A stretch of 10,355 bases of DNA from Promethearchaeota archaeon (GCA_016839425.1 JAEOUI010000454.1:1-10355); one strand, 5' to 3'; numbered from the stretch's first letter, positions 1 through 6,872 are shown. Made by a program: numbers and translations. The notes: generated by a model not told the origin, from the letters alone.

Positions 1-2
1 AC

Positions 3-161
3 CAGATGATTTTAAATACGAGTAAAACAATCGATTTAATAGCGAAATACCAAAATAGAAGTATTATGGTAGAAGAAATAATTGTACTTATTGTTCTTTT
101 TGTCGTTTTTATGGCATGTTATTTTTTAAGCCTGAAAAGTTTCACTAAGAAGAAGTTCTAA
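3..161 (+). CDS. C-terminal end of a membrane protein (partial, cut by left edge)
   Basis: An open frame runs in from the left edge and stops at TAA 159-161, giving the last 52 residues. After a polar stretch (ILNTSKTIDLIAKYQNRS) there is one strongly hydrophobic segment, EEIIVLIVLFVVFMACYFL, followed by a short basic tail ending in KKKF. This is the pattern of a last transmembrane helix with a cytoplasmic positive tail. It would suit an ABC-2 type permease or another polytopic transporter subunit, but nothing in the visible part identifies the family. An AT-rich hairpin begins 21 bases after the stop and is a plausible terminator. The coding call rests on the sensible hydrophobic/basic pattern and the uninterrupted frame to the edge. 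Confidence 0.6.
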   Translation, partial: QMILNTSKTIDLIAKYQNRSIMVEEIIVLIVLFVVFMACYFLSLKSFTKKKF

Positions 162-182
162 GTTCTTGAATTCATTTACTTT

Positions 183-219
183 AGAAAATAATTATATGCT
201 TGTATGGTAATTATTTTCT
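183..219. terminator. Hairpin in convergent spacer, likely transcription terminator
   Basis: A perfect 12-bp inverted repeat, AGAAAATAATTA (183-194) and TAATTATTTTCT (208-219), encloses a 13-base loop. It starts 21 bases after the stop of the left-edge gene, and T-rich sequence follows. Being symmetrical and AT-only in most positions, it could act on transcripts from either side. Function is inferred from position. Confidence 0.45.
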
Positions 220-259
220 TAGTTTAATCAATATTGTTATATATAGAAACGAATTAATA

Positions 260-294
260 AATAATTTTTTTAAATCATAAATTAAAAAATTATT
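260..294. terminator. Bidirectional T-run hairpin between convergent genes
   Basis: The arms at 260-273 and 282-294 pair over 13 bp with one bulged base (seven Ts in the left arm against six As in the right) around an 8-base loop. The T7 run on the plus strand and the T6 run on the minus strand fit archaeal intrinsic termination, which relies on U-runs. It lies 39 bases past the stop of the minus-strand repeat gene and could serve both convergent genes. The rest of the 162-332 spacer shows only AT-rich sequence. Confidence 0.45.
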
Positions 295-332
295 GAAATA
301 TTTAATGAAAAAGAAATTCACCCTTACTTGAG

Positions 333-2504
333 TTAAGCCCTGAATTTATCATATATTTCCAAGCGAAGCCATATGTCTCCTTTTTGACAGAAAATGTTAT
401 AATTCATAAAATAACCCTTGCTACCAAGCCCAAAACCTCCAAAATGCTCATTTTTACATATGTACCCTTCTTCTTTTAATATTATATTTATAAAATTAGA
501 AATGAATTGAAATTTCTCCATTGTAAGTTGAATTTCTTCTTGAGTTATTCGGTTTTTATCAAGGTGATATATAGTATTAGGTTTTTTGGAGTTCCAAATT
601 TCAATGTAAAACTTTTGCTCATCAATAAATCTTACCAGTTCATTATTATCCATATATGTGCTTTCCACTTTCCTAGATATGCCCAAATCGCCTCCTTCTC
701 CATTATATTGCACTTGAAAGAGGTTAAACTCTTGATTATCATCAAATTTCTTTTTTAAAATTTTAAAAAGTTCTTTTTTCAATGATTCTTCCGTGTAAAA
801 AGGTTTATTTAAAAACTTATTTAAGAAATCCTTTTTCTTTTCATTAGACAAGTCTAGTGAATTGATTTTAGACGGTTTTTTACAGAAGCTTAAAAACTGA
901 TCGTAAAACTGATAAGAAGCTTTGTTTTCAACGCCCCACTTAGTTATTTCAGATTCTGTTTTGACAAAATAACTAATCCTTTGGAAAAAAGCACCTGGTG
1001 CTCTGTTTTCAAGTCCTAAACTTGCAAGATCTATATTTTTAACTGCATCTTTAAAGGACCAGTAAAACTCTTTAGGTGCCCCATATTTCACACCTAACTT
1101 GATAAGCTCAGGATCCTCCTTATATTTATGAAGATGATTGTAAAATTCTTGGTCCACACAATACTTTAGAACGAGTCTTGCAAGCTCGACATTGTTGGAC
1201 AACTCATTAAACTTATTATAAAAATCTTCAGAAGCGTGATTTAATAATGCCAACTCTGCGAGCTGTTTATTCTCTTTTATGCAATCAAAGTTTTCATAGA
1301 AATCATCGGGTGCATTATTCTCAAGTCCCAATCTTGTCAGATCCTCATCCTCCAATAACTCGAAAAAATTTGAAAAAAATGATTTAGTAGCGTTTAATTT
1401 AACTCCTAGCTCAGCGAGTTCTGGATTAAATTTTAATTTATTAAAATTCATATAAAAATGTTTAGAAGCGTCGTTATCTAAAGCAAATAGAACAAGATTT
1501 TCGTTATTCTCGTAGAAGTTAATACTCTCATAGTAAGTATAAGGTGCCTTGCGTTTAAGTCCAATTTTTGCAAGTTTTTCGCATTTTTTAACTTTATCAA
1601 AGTATCTATAAAATTCGCTGGGGGCCTCGTTCTCTAATCCAACTATTGCAAGCTCTTCATCCATCAATAACTTTTCAAAATATTCGTAAAAATAAGATGG
1701 GGCTTTAAGTTCCAAACCCCGCTTTGCTAGCTTCTCTCCCTTTTTTATTATATCTAAATATTCATAAAAACTTTCTGGAGCCTCTTTTTCTACACCTAAT
1801 TTGGCAAGTTCCTCATATTTCTGTACATTTCTAAAATTATCATAAAATCTTGCTGGAGCGTTGTTAATCACTCCCCATCTCGCAAGAGGGATGTTCTGAC
1901 TAACTTGGTTAAAGTTCAAATAAATTTTATGGGTGGCTTTATTTTTCTTTGCAAATAATAATAACTCGATATCTGGAGTCTTAGCAGAGTCGTGCAATTT
2001 ATTTATTTCTTCTTCTGAAAGATAATAAAAGTAACTCTTTAATATTAAGAATAAGATTGTATTTTTGTTACCTTCCTCCACTCTTCGGATTATTTCTTCC
2101 TTTAATACCTTCTTTGCCATAGGATCTCCTATACTTGAGAGTTTTTCTAGCAAGGGAAAGGCAAAATTACTGTGAAGTAAACGCGTGTCGTAATCGTTTT
2201 CCGCCCACGCCTGTAATGTAGAGCAATACCCCCAAAACTCGTCTTCTGGATTAATCCTTGAATTAATTAATGCATTAGAATCATCGCCAGTCTTTTCAAG
2301 ATATTCTAAATCGTCTATGGATTGAATATTTTTGTTTATATCACCATCTTTCTCTTTAGAATTAAATGCAAGGCACTTGCATTGGAATAATTTTTCCCAC
2401 TTGTTTAAATAGATAGTAATTTCCGTTCCTTCCAATCTAACATCGATATAATCGTTAACCTCGAATTTCTTTATTCTTTCGTCTCGTATTATTAAAATAT
2501 TCAT
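333..2504 (-). CDS. Asgard-type repeat protein: conserved N-terminal domain plus about 14 tandem 26-residue repeats
   Basis: This encodes 723 residues from ATG 2504; an upstream in-frame TTG at 2534 would add ten. I prefer the ATG because the protein then opens MNILIIRDERIKKFEV. Residue numbers here count from the TTG. Residues 11-180 form an N-terminal domain with FWGYCSTLQAWAENDYDTRLL (100-120) and FPLLEKLSSIGDPMAKKVLKEE (126-147); from memory this domain precedes leucine-rich or other repeats in Lokiarchaeal/Thorarchaeal proteins. Residues 189-553 are about 14 tandem repeats, twelve of them exactly 26 residues long, with core ELAxLG(L/V) then APxxFYxxF. Each looks like a short two-helix unit, so an alpha-solenoid used for binding is likely. 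Residues 555-733 are a separate, unrecognised C-terminal domain rich in aromatic residues (IYHLDKNRIT, EHFGGFGLGSKGYF). There is no signal peptide or membrane segment, so it is probably cytosolic. Function unknown; a scaffold or binding role is inferred. Confidence 0.85.
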   Translation of the reverse strand: MNILIIRDERIKKFEVNDYIDVRLEGTEITIYLNKWEKLFQCKCLAFNSKEKDGDINKNIQSIDDLEYLEKTGDDSNALINSRINPEDEFWGYCSTLQAWAENDYDTRLLHSNFAFPLLEKLSSIGDPMAKKVLKEEIIRRVEEGNKNTILFLILKSYFYYLSEEEINKLHDSAKTPDIELLLFAKKNKATHKIYLNFNQVSQNIPLARWGVINNAPARFYDNFRNVQKYEELAKLGVEKEAPESFYEYLDIIKKGEKLAKRGLELKAPSYFYEYFEKLLMDEELAIVGLENEAPSEFYRYFDKVKKCEKLAKIGLKRKAPYTYYESINFYENNENLVLFALDNDASKHFYMNFNKLKFNPELAELGVKLNATKSFFSNFFELLEDEDLTRLGLENNAPDDFYENFDCIKENKQLAELALLNHASEDFYNKFNELSNNVELARLVLKYCVDQEFYNHLHKYKEDPELIKLGVKYGAPKEFYWSFKDAVKNIDLASLGLENRAPGAFFQRISYFVKTESEITKWGVENKASYQFYDQFLSFCKKPSKINSLDLSNEKKKDFLNKFLNKPFYTEESLKKELFKILKKKFDDNQEFNLFQVQYNGEGGDLGISRKVESTYMDNNELVRFIDEQKFYIEIWNSKKPNTIYHLDKNRITQEEIQLTMEKFQFISNFINIILKEEGYICKNEHFGGFGLGSKGYFMNYNIFCQKGDIWLRLEIYDKFRA
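876..1970 (-). repeat. Coding tandem repeat region, about 14 units of 78 bp (26 residues)
   Basis: Units 2-13 (residues 215-526 of the 733-residue reading) line up with an exact period of 26 and no gaps; unit 1 (189-214) and unit 14 (527-553) are slightly irregular. Near-invariant positions are Leu/Ala in ELA, Gly in LG, the Ala of AP, and the aromatic pair FY. The DNA of the units is well diverged, so this is an old protein repeat maintained by selection on structure and not a recent expansion. Confidence 0.85.
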
Positions 2505-2553
2505 CTTATTATTGAAAAAACTTTTGTATTTCAAGCAAGAAAGTAAATTGAAT

Positions 2554-2562
2554 TATAAAGAA
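2554..2562 (-). promoter_or_regulatory. Candidate TATA box for the repeat protein gene
   Basis: On the minus strand this reads CTTTATAAT, about 26 bases before the TTG at 2534 and about 54 before the preferred ATG at 2504. A second AT box (ATTTAAAT) lies a few bases further upstream. The assignment is by position and composition only. Confidence 0.3.
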
Positions 2563-2585
2563 AGAATTTAAATCATAACTAAAGA

Positions 2586-2610
2586 TCGTGAAACGGGTCT
2601 TTTTTCACGA
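2586..2610. other. 8-bp inverted repeat in divergent promoter region
   Basis: TCGTGAAA (2586-2593) and TTTCACGA (2603-2610) are perfect inverted repeats around a 9-base loop. The element sits just upstream of the minus-strand repeat gene and about 170 bases before the plus-strand membrane gene. It could be an operator for a dimeric repressor or simply a hairpin. It is the only clear palindrome of this size between the two starts. Confidence 0.35.
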
Positions 2611-2733
2611 AGAATTGAATAAATATTATGAAATAATCATCGTTATAAGGGACAAAATGAAATGTATTCAATAATCAAGTTCAATTTTATTTTTATCAAG
2701 ATAATCTAATACTTCACTTTTTACCATCATTCC

Positions 2734-2742
2734 TTTATAAAT
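2734..2742 (+). promoter_or_regulatory. Candidate TATA box for the membrane protein/methyltransferase unit
   Basis: TTTATAAAT is centred near 2738. A start of transcription about 26 bases downstream would fall near 2764, leaving a leader of about 14 bases that carries AAGAGGT just before the ATG at 2778. The position fits an archaeal promoter; there is no experimental support. Confidence 0.4.
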
Positions 2743-2777
2743 TAATTATTTTTTATTTATACTTGAAAAGAGGTAAT

Positions 2778-4943
2778 ATGTTCGATATGTTAAAATCAAA
2801 GTTAAAAGAAAAAATGAAAATGAGCTTTAAAGGAGAGAATGGTTTTGTGAGGCTTTTTCTCGTGTTTATGTGTACTATCATTATTATACAATTATTTATC
2901 GTTCCAACTTATTTTGAAATTTTTAATGGTGGGTTTGTAGGCTATATGTTTTATGGTCTTATTTTTTATCATATCTATTATGGATATGGATTGTATTTTG
3001 AATTTCATCCTCAATATCATATAATACTTATGATTTTTGCTTTAATTCTATTAGTCTTGCTTACCATAAGGATTAATAAATTCAAAAAAAAGGAAATATT
3101 AATCATTGGAATCGTGACTTCCATTTTATTCTTGATTACTTTTAGTATAACTCTTTTTGTGAGCGTTGTAAATCAAAATTTTTTTATATCTTATATTTTC
3201 TTGGCCAACCTTCTAATGATACTTGTTTACGCCATTATCACGCTCGTTATTACTTTTCAATTATCCAAAAAACCCTATAAATCTAATAAGATAAAGAAAG
3301 TTTCCTTGAGGAAAAATCAACTTGAATCTTCAATCTATTTTATGCGAATGCTTTTTTTAGTTCTTGCTATCTTATTGATCATTCAATTTTTCATACCAAC
3401 CTTTATATCAATCAATTTTTATAGCTATACTCCATTATTCTGTATGTATTTTTTCTGTGGAATATTCTTCATTTTAGACGGAAGCGGAACATCCTACATT
3501 TCTTTTGATCCTATTAGTCTCTTTCAAATAATACCTCAGATTATTGCATTGGTATTAATCATTGTACTGATCGTAAAATTAAGAACACTCGATAGGAGGC
3601 AAATTCTTTCTTTAGGAATCGGAAGTGCAATTTTTCTCATTCTCTCTCCGTTCTTGTATTTCGGAGTATATCATGAGATAGGTGGCTCATTTGCTCCATT
3701 TATTACTATTAGTTATTTTAATCTTCATTTTAATATTTTTTGTGTACTTTTCATTCTTTTAGGAACTATTTATATCTCAAAAAGAGCTAAACCATCATAT
3801 TACATTATCGCTCGAAAATTAGCGATAATTATATATAAGTATCGCGTAGAAGTCGTTGCATTTTCGGCCTTTTTTATTTATTTATTAGTACTGAGAATCC
3901 TTACTCCTTTTTATGTGGTTTATCAAAACAGTTTTCTCGATTGGGATATGTATTTGATGATGTCAAGGGACATTACTTCCTTATTTAAAAGACAAATTGT
4001 TGCTCCATTTTGTTATAGACCTTTAATACCAATTTTAGCGGGGATATTACCTTTTGACTTACAAACGAGCTACGCTATTATTATTTTCTTTTCTGTTTAT
4101 TTTACGGGAATATTATTGTACCTGACCCTCCGGTTAAAATTTAGAAAATTCATTAGTTTAATAGGTTTGTTATTGTTCATATTCCTAAGTTATATTCCAG
4201 AAGCAAGCTTGATATCTTTAGGTCCATATAATCTTGGATTTATCAACGCTGCCTTTCTTTTCGTATATTTTGTTGATTTTCCTGCTGGATTTTTCTTAAT
4301 GGCCTGTTTTTTTTGCATTTTTTCTCGAAGAAAAAAAGGATTTCTAATTTGTTTATTATTTGGAACTCTAACGAAAGAGATCGTTCTTGGAACAATTCCT
4401 GTATTTTTAGCTTATGAAATAATGATAAATCAAGACCCACGGAATATTAAAAACATGGGAAATATTTTATTAAAAAATACTAAATATTTTGCTCCTGGAA
4501 TTTGTGCCTATCTCTTATTACGCCTTATTGTAATTCCCATTCCCGTTATAGAGACATCTTGGCATGGATCTTACAACAATAGCGATTACGGTTCCATCGG
4601 AATGTTTTTAGTTTTTTGGGATATGAGAATAAACGAAATATTAAATGGCAATGCGCTTTACGATTGGCTCATTGGTGTTTGGAGTCCTATGATCATTGCT
4701 CTTTGCTGTTTGAATAATTTGAAAAGATTAAAACGCTGGTTCGCTATATTTGGTATATTTGTATTGTTTTGCTATGCTCAAATATTTCTGGGTTTTGCGA
4801 CTTCTAGATATATAATATTTAGTTTTTACCCAATTATATTCTTAGCTGTTTCAGGCTTGGATAGAACTATTAATGTAAAATTATTACAAGAATACCACGA
4901 GTATTATTATATTGAAGTAGAAATCAATTCAATAAAACCATAA
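2778..4943 (+). CDS. Polytopic membrane protein, GT-C-like glycosyltransferase fold candidate with duplicated N-terminal half
   Basis: This encodes 721 residues from ATG 2778; an in-frame TTG at 2763 would give 726. Purine-rich AAGAGGT (2768-2774) lies only three bases before the ATG, so ATG 2787 is also possible. Numbering here is from the TTG. Residues 28-168 and 196-340 look like two copies of the same membrane module: each opens with a helix of type LFLV..IIIQ.F(I)xPT, has a helix pair joined by a short basic turn (KFKKKEIL; TLDRRQIL), and closes with a helix and basic tail. Residues 364-700 form a second membrane region with DWDMYLMMSRD (393-403) after its first helix, YRPLIPILA (418-426), TKE (537-539) and SRYIIFSFYP (681-690). 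An acidic loop after the first helix followed by Arg-Pro-Leu is what I would expect of a GT-C enzyme using a lipid-linked sugar. That class call is tentative. A methyltransferase follows 21 bases later. Confidence 0.8.
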   Translation: MFDMLKSKLKEKMKMSFKGENGFVRLFLVFMCTIIIIQLFIVPTYFEIFNGGFVGYMFYGLIFYHIYYGYGLYFEFHPQYHIILMIFALILLVLLTIRINKFKKKEILIIGIVTSILFLITFSITLFVSVVNQNFFISYIFLANLLMILVYAIITLVITFQLSKKPYKSNKIKKVSLRKNQLESSIYFMRMLFLVLAILLIIQFFIPTFISINFYSYTPLFCMYFFCGIFFILDGSGTSYISFDPISLFQIIPQIIALVLIIVLIVKLRTLDRRQILSLGIGSAIFLILSPFLYFGVYHEIGGSFAPFITISYFNLHFNIFCVLFILLGTIYISKRAKPSYYIIARKLAIIIYKYRVEVVAFSAFFIYLLVLRILTPFYVVYQNSFLDWDMYLMMSRDITSLFKRQIVAPFCYRPLIPILAGILPFDLQTSYAIIIFFSVYFTGILLYLTLRLKFRKFISLIGLLLFIFLSYIPEASLISLGPYNLGFINAAFLFVYFVDFPAGFFLMACFFCIFSRRKKGFLICLLFGTLTKEIVLGTIPVFLAYEIMINQDPRNIKNMGNILLKNTKYFAPGICAYLLLRLIVIPIPVIETSWHGSYNNSDYGSIGMFLVFWDMRINEILNGNALYDWLIGVWSPMIIALCCLNNLKRLKRWFAIFGIFVLFCYAQIFLGFATSRYIIFSFYPIIFLAVSGLDRTINVKLLQEYHEYYYIEVEINSIKP

Positions 4944-4964
4944 TAATTAATTCGTTTTAAAGAT

Positions 4965-5798
4965 ATGATCTCTATAACAATGAAAGAGCAGCAATATAAG
5001 CAAATGTATAGAAAAACCTTCAACATTATTGCTGAAGGATACGATAACCCAAATATGTGGTTCTTCGACGATAGTGCTAATTATATCGCTTCATTATTGA
5101 ATCTAGAAGGTCACGAGCGCGTGCTTGATGTGGCTACTGGAACTGGAAATGTGGCAATTGCTTTGGCTACAAAATTACCAGAAGGACATGTTATTGGCAT
5201 TGATTTTTCCGAAGGTATGCTTTCCCAAGCTAAGAGAAAAATGAACGATATAAGAGCAAAAAACATCGAATTCATCGAAATGGACATGCAATCCATTGAA
5301 TTTCCGGATAAGTCTTTTGATGTGGCCGTATGTGCTTATAGTATCTTTTTTGTTGAAGATATAAGGAAACAACTCGTTCATATTGCTAGTAAGATCAAAG
5401 AAGGTGGAACCATCCTCGTGTCCACCTTTTTCGAAAAATCATTTTCTCCTCTTGTCGATCTATTCTTTAAACGCCTTGAAATCTACGGTATTGAGCCACC
5501 AAACTTGGTTTGGAAGCGAATTGCTACACAAAACCAATGCGTTTCGCTTTTTAAAGATGTGGGATTATGCGATATAACATGTGAATGCGTTAAGGACGGT
5601 CAAAACCTCAGGAACGCCTCTGTTTGGTGGTACATAGTAATGAACGGTGGATTTCGTGGTTTAATAAACAAACTTTCTATGGACGATTTTGAAAAATTTA
5701 AAGAAGAACATTTGGCAGAAGTAATGGAATTGGCTACAGAAAAGGGTATTTGGATGGATATGAGTTATTTACATACAATTGGAAAAAAGAACTATTAA
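4965..5798 (+). CDS. Class I SAM-dependent methyltransferase (UbiE/Methyltransf_11-like)
   Basis: This encodes 277 residues from ATG 4965; a second in-frame ATG at 4980 would remove five. It transfers a methyl group from S-adenosylmethionine to an unknown acceptor. The Rossmann-fold signatures are complete: motif I VLDVATGTG (53-61), the acidic residue D80 in GIDFSEGM that binds the ribose, D107 in EMDMQS near the adenine, FDVAVCAYSIFF (118-129) as motif II, and KEGGTILVS (145-153). Opening residues YRKTFNIIAEGYDN resemble the start of UbiE-type enzymes. The C-terminal third (160-277), including NASVWWYIVMNGGFRG, probably sets the substrate. It is soluble. It begins 21 bases after the membrane protein gene with no promoter visible in between, so the two are likely co-transcribed and may share a lipid or glycan substrate (inference). 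Confidence 0.9.
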   Translation: MISITMKEQQYKQMYRKTFNIIAEGYDNPNMWFFDDSANYIASLLNLEGHERVLDVATGTGNVAIALATKLPEGHVIGIDFSEGMLSQAKRKMNDIRAKNIEFIEMDMQSIEFPDKSFDVAVCAYSIFFVEDIRKQLVHIASKIKEGGTILVSTFFEKSFSPLVDLFFKRLEIYGIEPPNLVWKRIATQNQCVSLFKDVGLCDITCECVKDGQNLRNASVWWYIVMNGGFRGLINKLSMDDFEKFKEEHLAEVMELATEKGIWMDMSYLHTIGKKNY

Positions 5799-5815
5799 TA
5801 CAGTCTAAAAAAGTA

Positions 5816-5834
5816 GGATCTCACCATAAGATCC
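5816..5834. terminator. Short hairpin between convergent genes, overlapping a stop codon
   Basis: GGATCT (5816-5821) and AGATCC (5829-5834) form a 6-bp perfect stem with a 7-base loop. The loop covers most of the minus-strand gene's TGA (5821-5823), and the stem begins 18 bases after the methyltransferase stop. No T-run follows closely, so it may be a weak terminator or a 3'-end processing/stability element. Confidence 0.35.
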
Positions 5835-6261
5835 AACCCGTAATCGTGCAATTTACTCGCGATATATTATGTGATTCGATTTCTGTTATGCTTCCTGCTT
5901 CCACATTCTCCAGTGAAATGTCAATAGAATTTGAAATTTTTAGTTCTTTTTTAATCTTAATATCTTGGATAACACTACTAGAACACTTTTCTAACTCCAA
6001 CCTTTTGGCTTTTATATTTTTAAAAGCAATATTTTCACAATTTTGGAGCTTGATACCTCTAACTTGGATATTATCGACTATGAGGTGTTCCTTAGATTCT
6101 GAAATGAGAATTACTACTCGCCCCATATCCCGATTTGAATTGTCTGGTATTATCATATAAGGATCTTGACTAGTTCCCTTTCCCGATAGTTCAATGTTAA
6201 AAGAGGAAAAACTTTCATTTCTCGTTTTACATGTATTATCTATCGTAATCATTATTTTCAT
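5821..6261 (-). CDS. Small beta-solenoid protein with 19-residue rungs (paralogue 1)
   Basis: This encodes 146 residues from ATG 6261; a TTG at 6270 would add three. The ATG is preferred because MKIMITIDN then aligns with MNIKITHDDN of the neighbouring paralogue and the promoter spacing matches. Numbering here is from the TTG. The N-terminal part has SGKGTSQDPYMI (29-40), a Gly-x-Gly-Thr...Pro-Tyr signature often seen at the beginning of right-handed parallel beta-helix domains. VVILISESKEHLIVDNIQV (52-70) follows, then rungs at about 72-90, 91-109, 110-128 and 129-146. Each rung has hydrophobics alternating around an Asn/Lys-Cys/Ser corner (LQNC, LEKC, ISNS, IESH). No signal peptide or membrane segment is present, so it is probably cytosolic. 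Too short for a catalytic pectate-lyase-type enzyme; a binding or structural role is inferred. Function unknown. Confidence 0.75.
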   Translation of the reverse strand: MKIMITIDNTCKTRNESFSSFNIELSGKGTSQDPYMIIPDNSNRDMGRVVILISESKEHLIVDNIQVRGIKLQNCENIAFKNIKAKRLELEKCSSSVIQDIKIKKELKISNSIDISLENVEAGSITEIESHNISRVNCTITGWILW

Positions 6262-6289
6262 ACTTATCAATCCTAAGAATCTATTTATG

Positions 6290-6319
6290 TATTTAAATAA
6301 GTGTGGTTGAAAAATGAAA
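6290..6319 (-). promoter_or_regulatory. Promoter with conserved upstream element, paralogue 1
   Basis: On the minus strand this reads an upstream block TTTTTCAACCACACT followed by the TATA-like TTATTTAAATA. Its centre is about 34 bases before ATG 6261, implying a leader of roughly 8 bases. It matches the element before the neighbouring paralogue at 28 of 30 positions. The conserved block is longer than a TATA box plus BRE, so it probably includes a regulator site. Confidence 0.65.
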
Positions 6320-6384
6320 TTTATGATATTTTAGAATTAAAAAACATTTCATAATTTTGGAAATAGCTTGTTTAATGAATTAGA

Positions 6385-6813
6385 TCAACTTTTTTTAACC
6401 TGGCAATTCTTGAGCGATGTGTTTTGGTTTTCGAATTCGAGGAGTTTTTTTGCTACAACATCTTCAAGCGAAATGTCAATGGATCTGTAAACTTTAATCT
6501 TTTTTTTTATCACTGCATCTTGAATTTTGCAATTTAAACATTCATTTAACTCAAGCAATTTTGCTTTTGAATGCTTTAATATTATATTTTCGCAATTCAC
6601 GAGATTAATGGCTTTTACTTGTATGTTATCGATCACGAGATGATCCTTGGAATCTGAAATAAGAATTACTACACTGCTGAAAACTAGAATTGAATTGTCT
6701 CGCATTACATAAGGTTCTTGATTCGTTCCCTTTCCTGTTAGTTCAAAATTGAAAAAATTTAGACCACTATAACGCATTAAATAATTATCATCGTGTGTAA
6801 TTTTTATATTCAT
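6385..6813 (-). CDS. Small beta-solenoid protein with 19-residue rungs (paralogue 2)
   Basis: This encodes 142 residues from ATG 6813. It is a tandem paralogue of the gene downstream (5821-6261). Shared blocks include TGKGTNQEPYVM (26-37) with its counterpart SGKGTSQDPYMI, VVILISDSKDHLVIDNIQV (48-66), NCENI (73-77), and SIDISLEDV (111-119), with only conservative changes. After the N-terminal cap the sequence falls into 19-residue rungs (about 69-87, 88-106, 107-125 and 126-142) with the same hydrophobic alternation and polar corners (LVNC, LNEC, VYRS, FENQ). It lacks a signal peptide and membrane segments. The final rung ends in a basic KKS tail, whereas its paralogue ends in the hydrophobic GWILW, so the C-terminal caps differ. 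Its own promoter lies immediately upstream, so the pair is duplicated with regulation and is not simply one operon. Function unknown. Confidence 0.75.
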   Translation of the reverse strand: MNIKITHDDNYLMRYSGLNFFNFELTGKGTNQEPYVMRDNSILVFSSVVILISDSKDHLVIDNIQVKAINLVNCENIILKHSKAKLLELNECLNCKIQDAVIKKKIKVYRSIDISLEDVVAKKLLEFENQNTSLKNCQVKKS

Positions 6814-6842
6814 TATTTATCAATTTCTTTTATCCAATAATA

Positions 6843-6872
6843 TATTTAAATTAGTGTGGTTGAAAAGTGAAA
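6843..6872 (-). promoter_or_regulatory. Promoter with conserved upstream element, paralogue 2
   Basis: This is the same 30-base element as before paralogue 1, with mismatches at only two positions: one in the TATA box (TAATTTAAATA here) and one in the upstream block (CTTTTCAACCACACT here). Its centre is about 35 bases before ATG 6813. Both genes also share ATTGATAA just before the ATG. Confidence 0.65.

Noticed and set aside
507..758. Plus-strand open frame of 83 codons
   Set aside because: It lies wholly antisense to the repeat protein gene, with low-complexity hydrophobic translation and no start context.
876..1970. Regularly spaced repeats with a 78-base period, considered as a CRISPR or DNA satellite
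   Set aside because: The units are not similar enough in DNA; the regularity is in the protein, inside one continuous reading frame.
5383..5577. Second-frame open reading frame inside the methyltransferase
   Set aside because: It is a shadow of a gene with intact catalytic motifs; there is no independent ribosome site or recognisable product.
5750..6160. Plus-strand open frame of 136 codons
   Set aside because: It overlaps the methyltransferase end and runs antisense through the well-supported beta-solenoid paralogue.
5821..6813. Beta-solenoid pair as a broken single gene (frameshifted)
   Set aside because: Each copy has its own cap, full rung set, start, stop and promoter; they are parallel copies, not two halves.
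6290..6872. The two 30-bp elements as ends of a mobile element flanking paralogue 2
   Set aside because: They are direct and not inverted, each sits at the same promoter position, and there is no transposase or target duplication.
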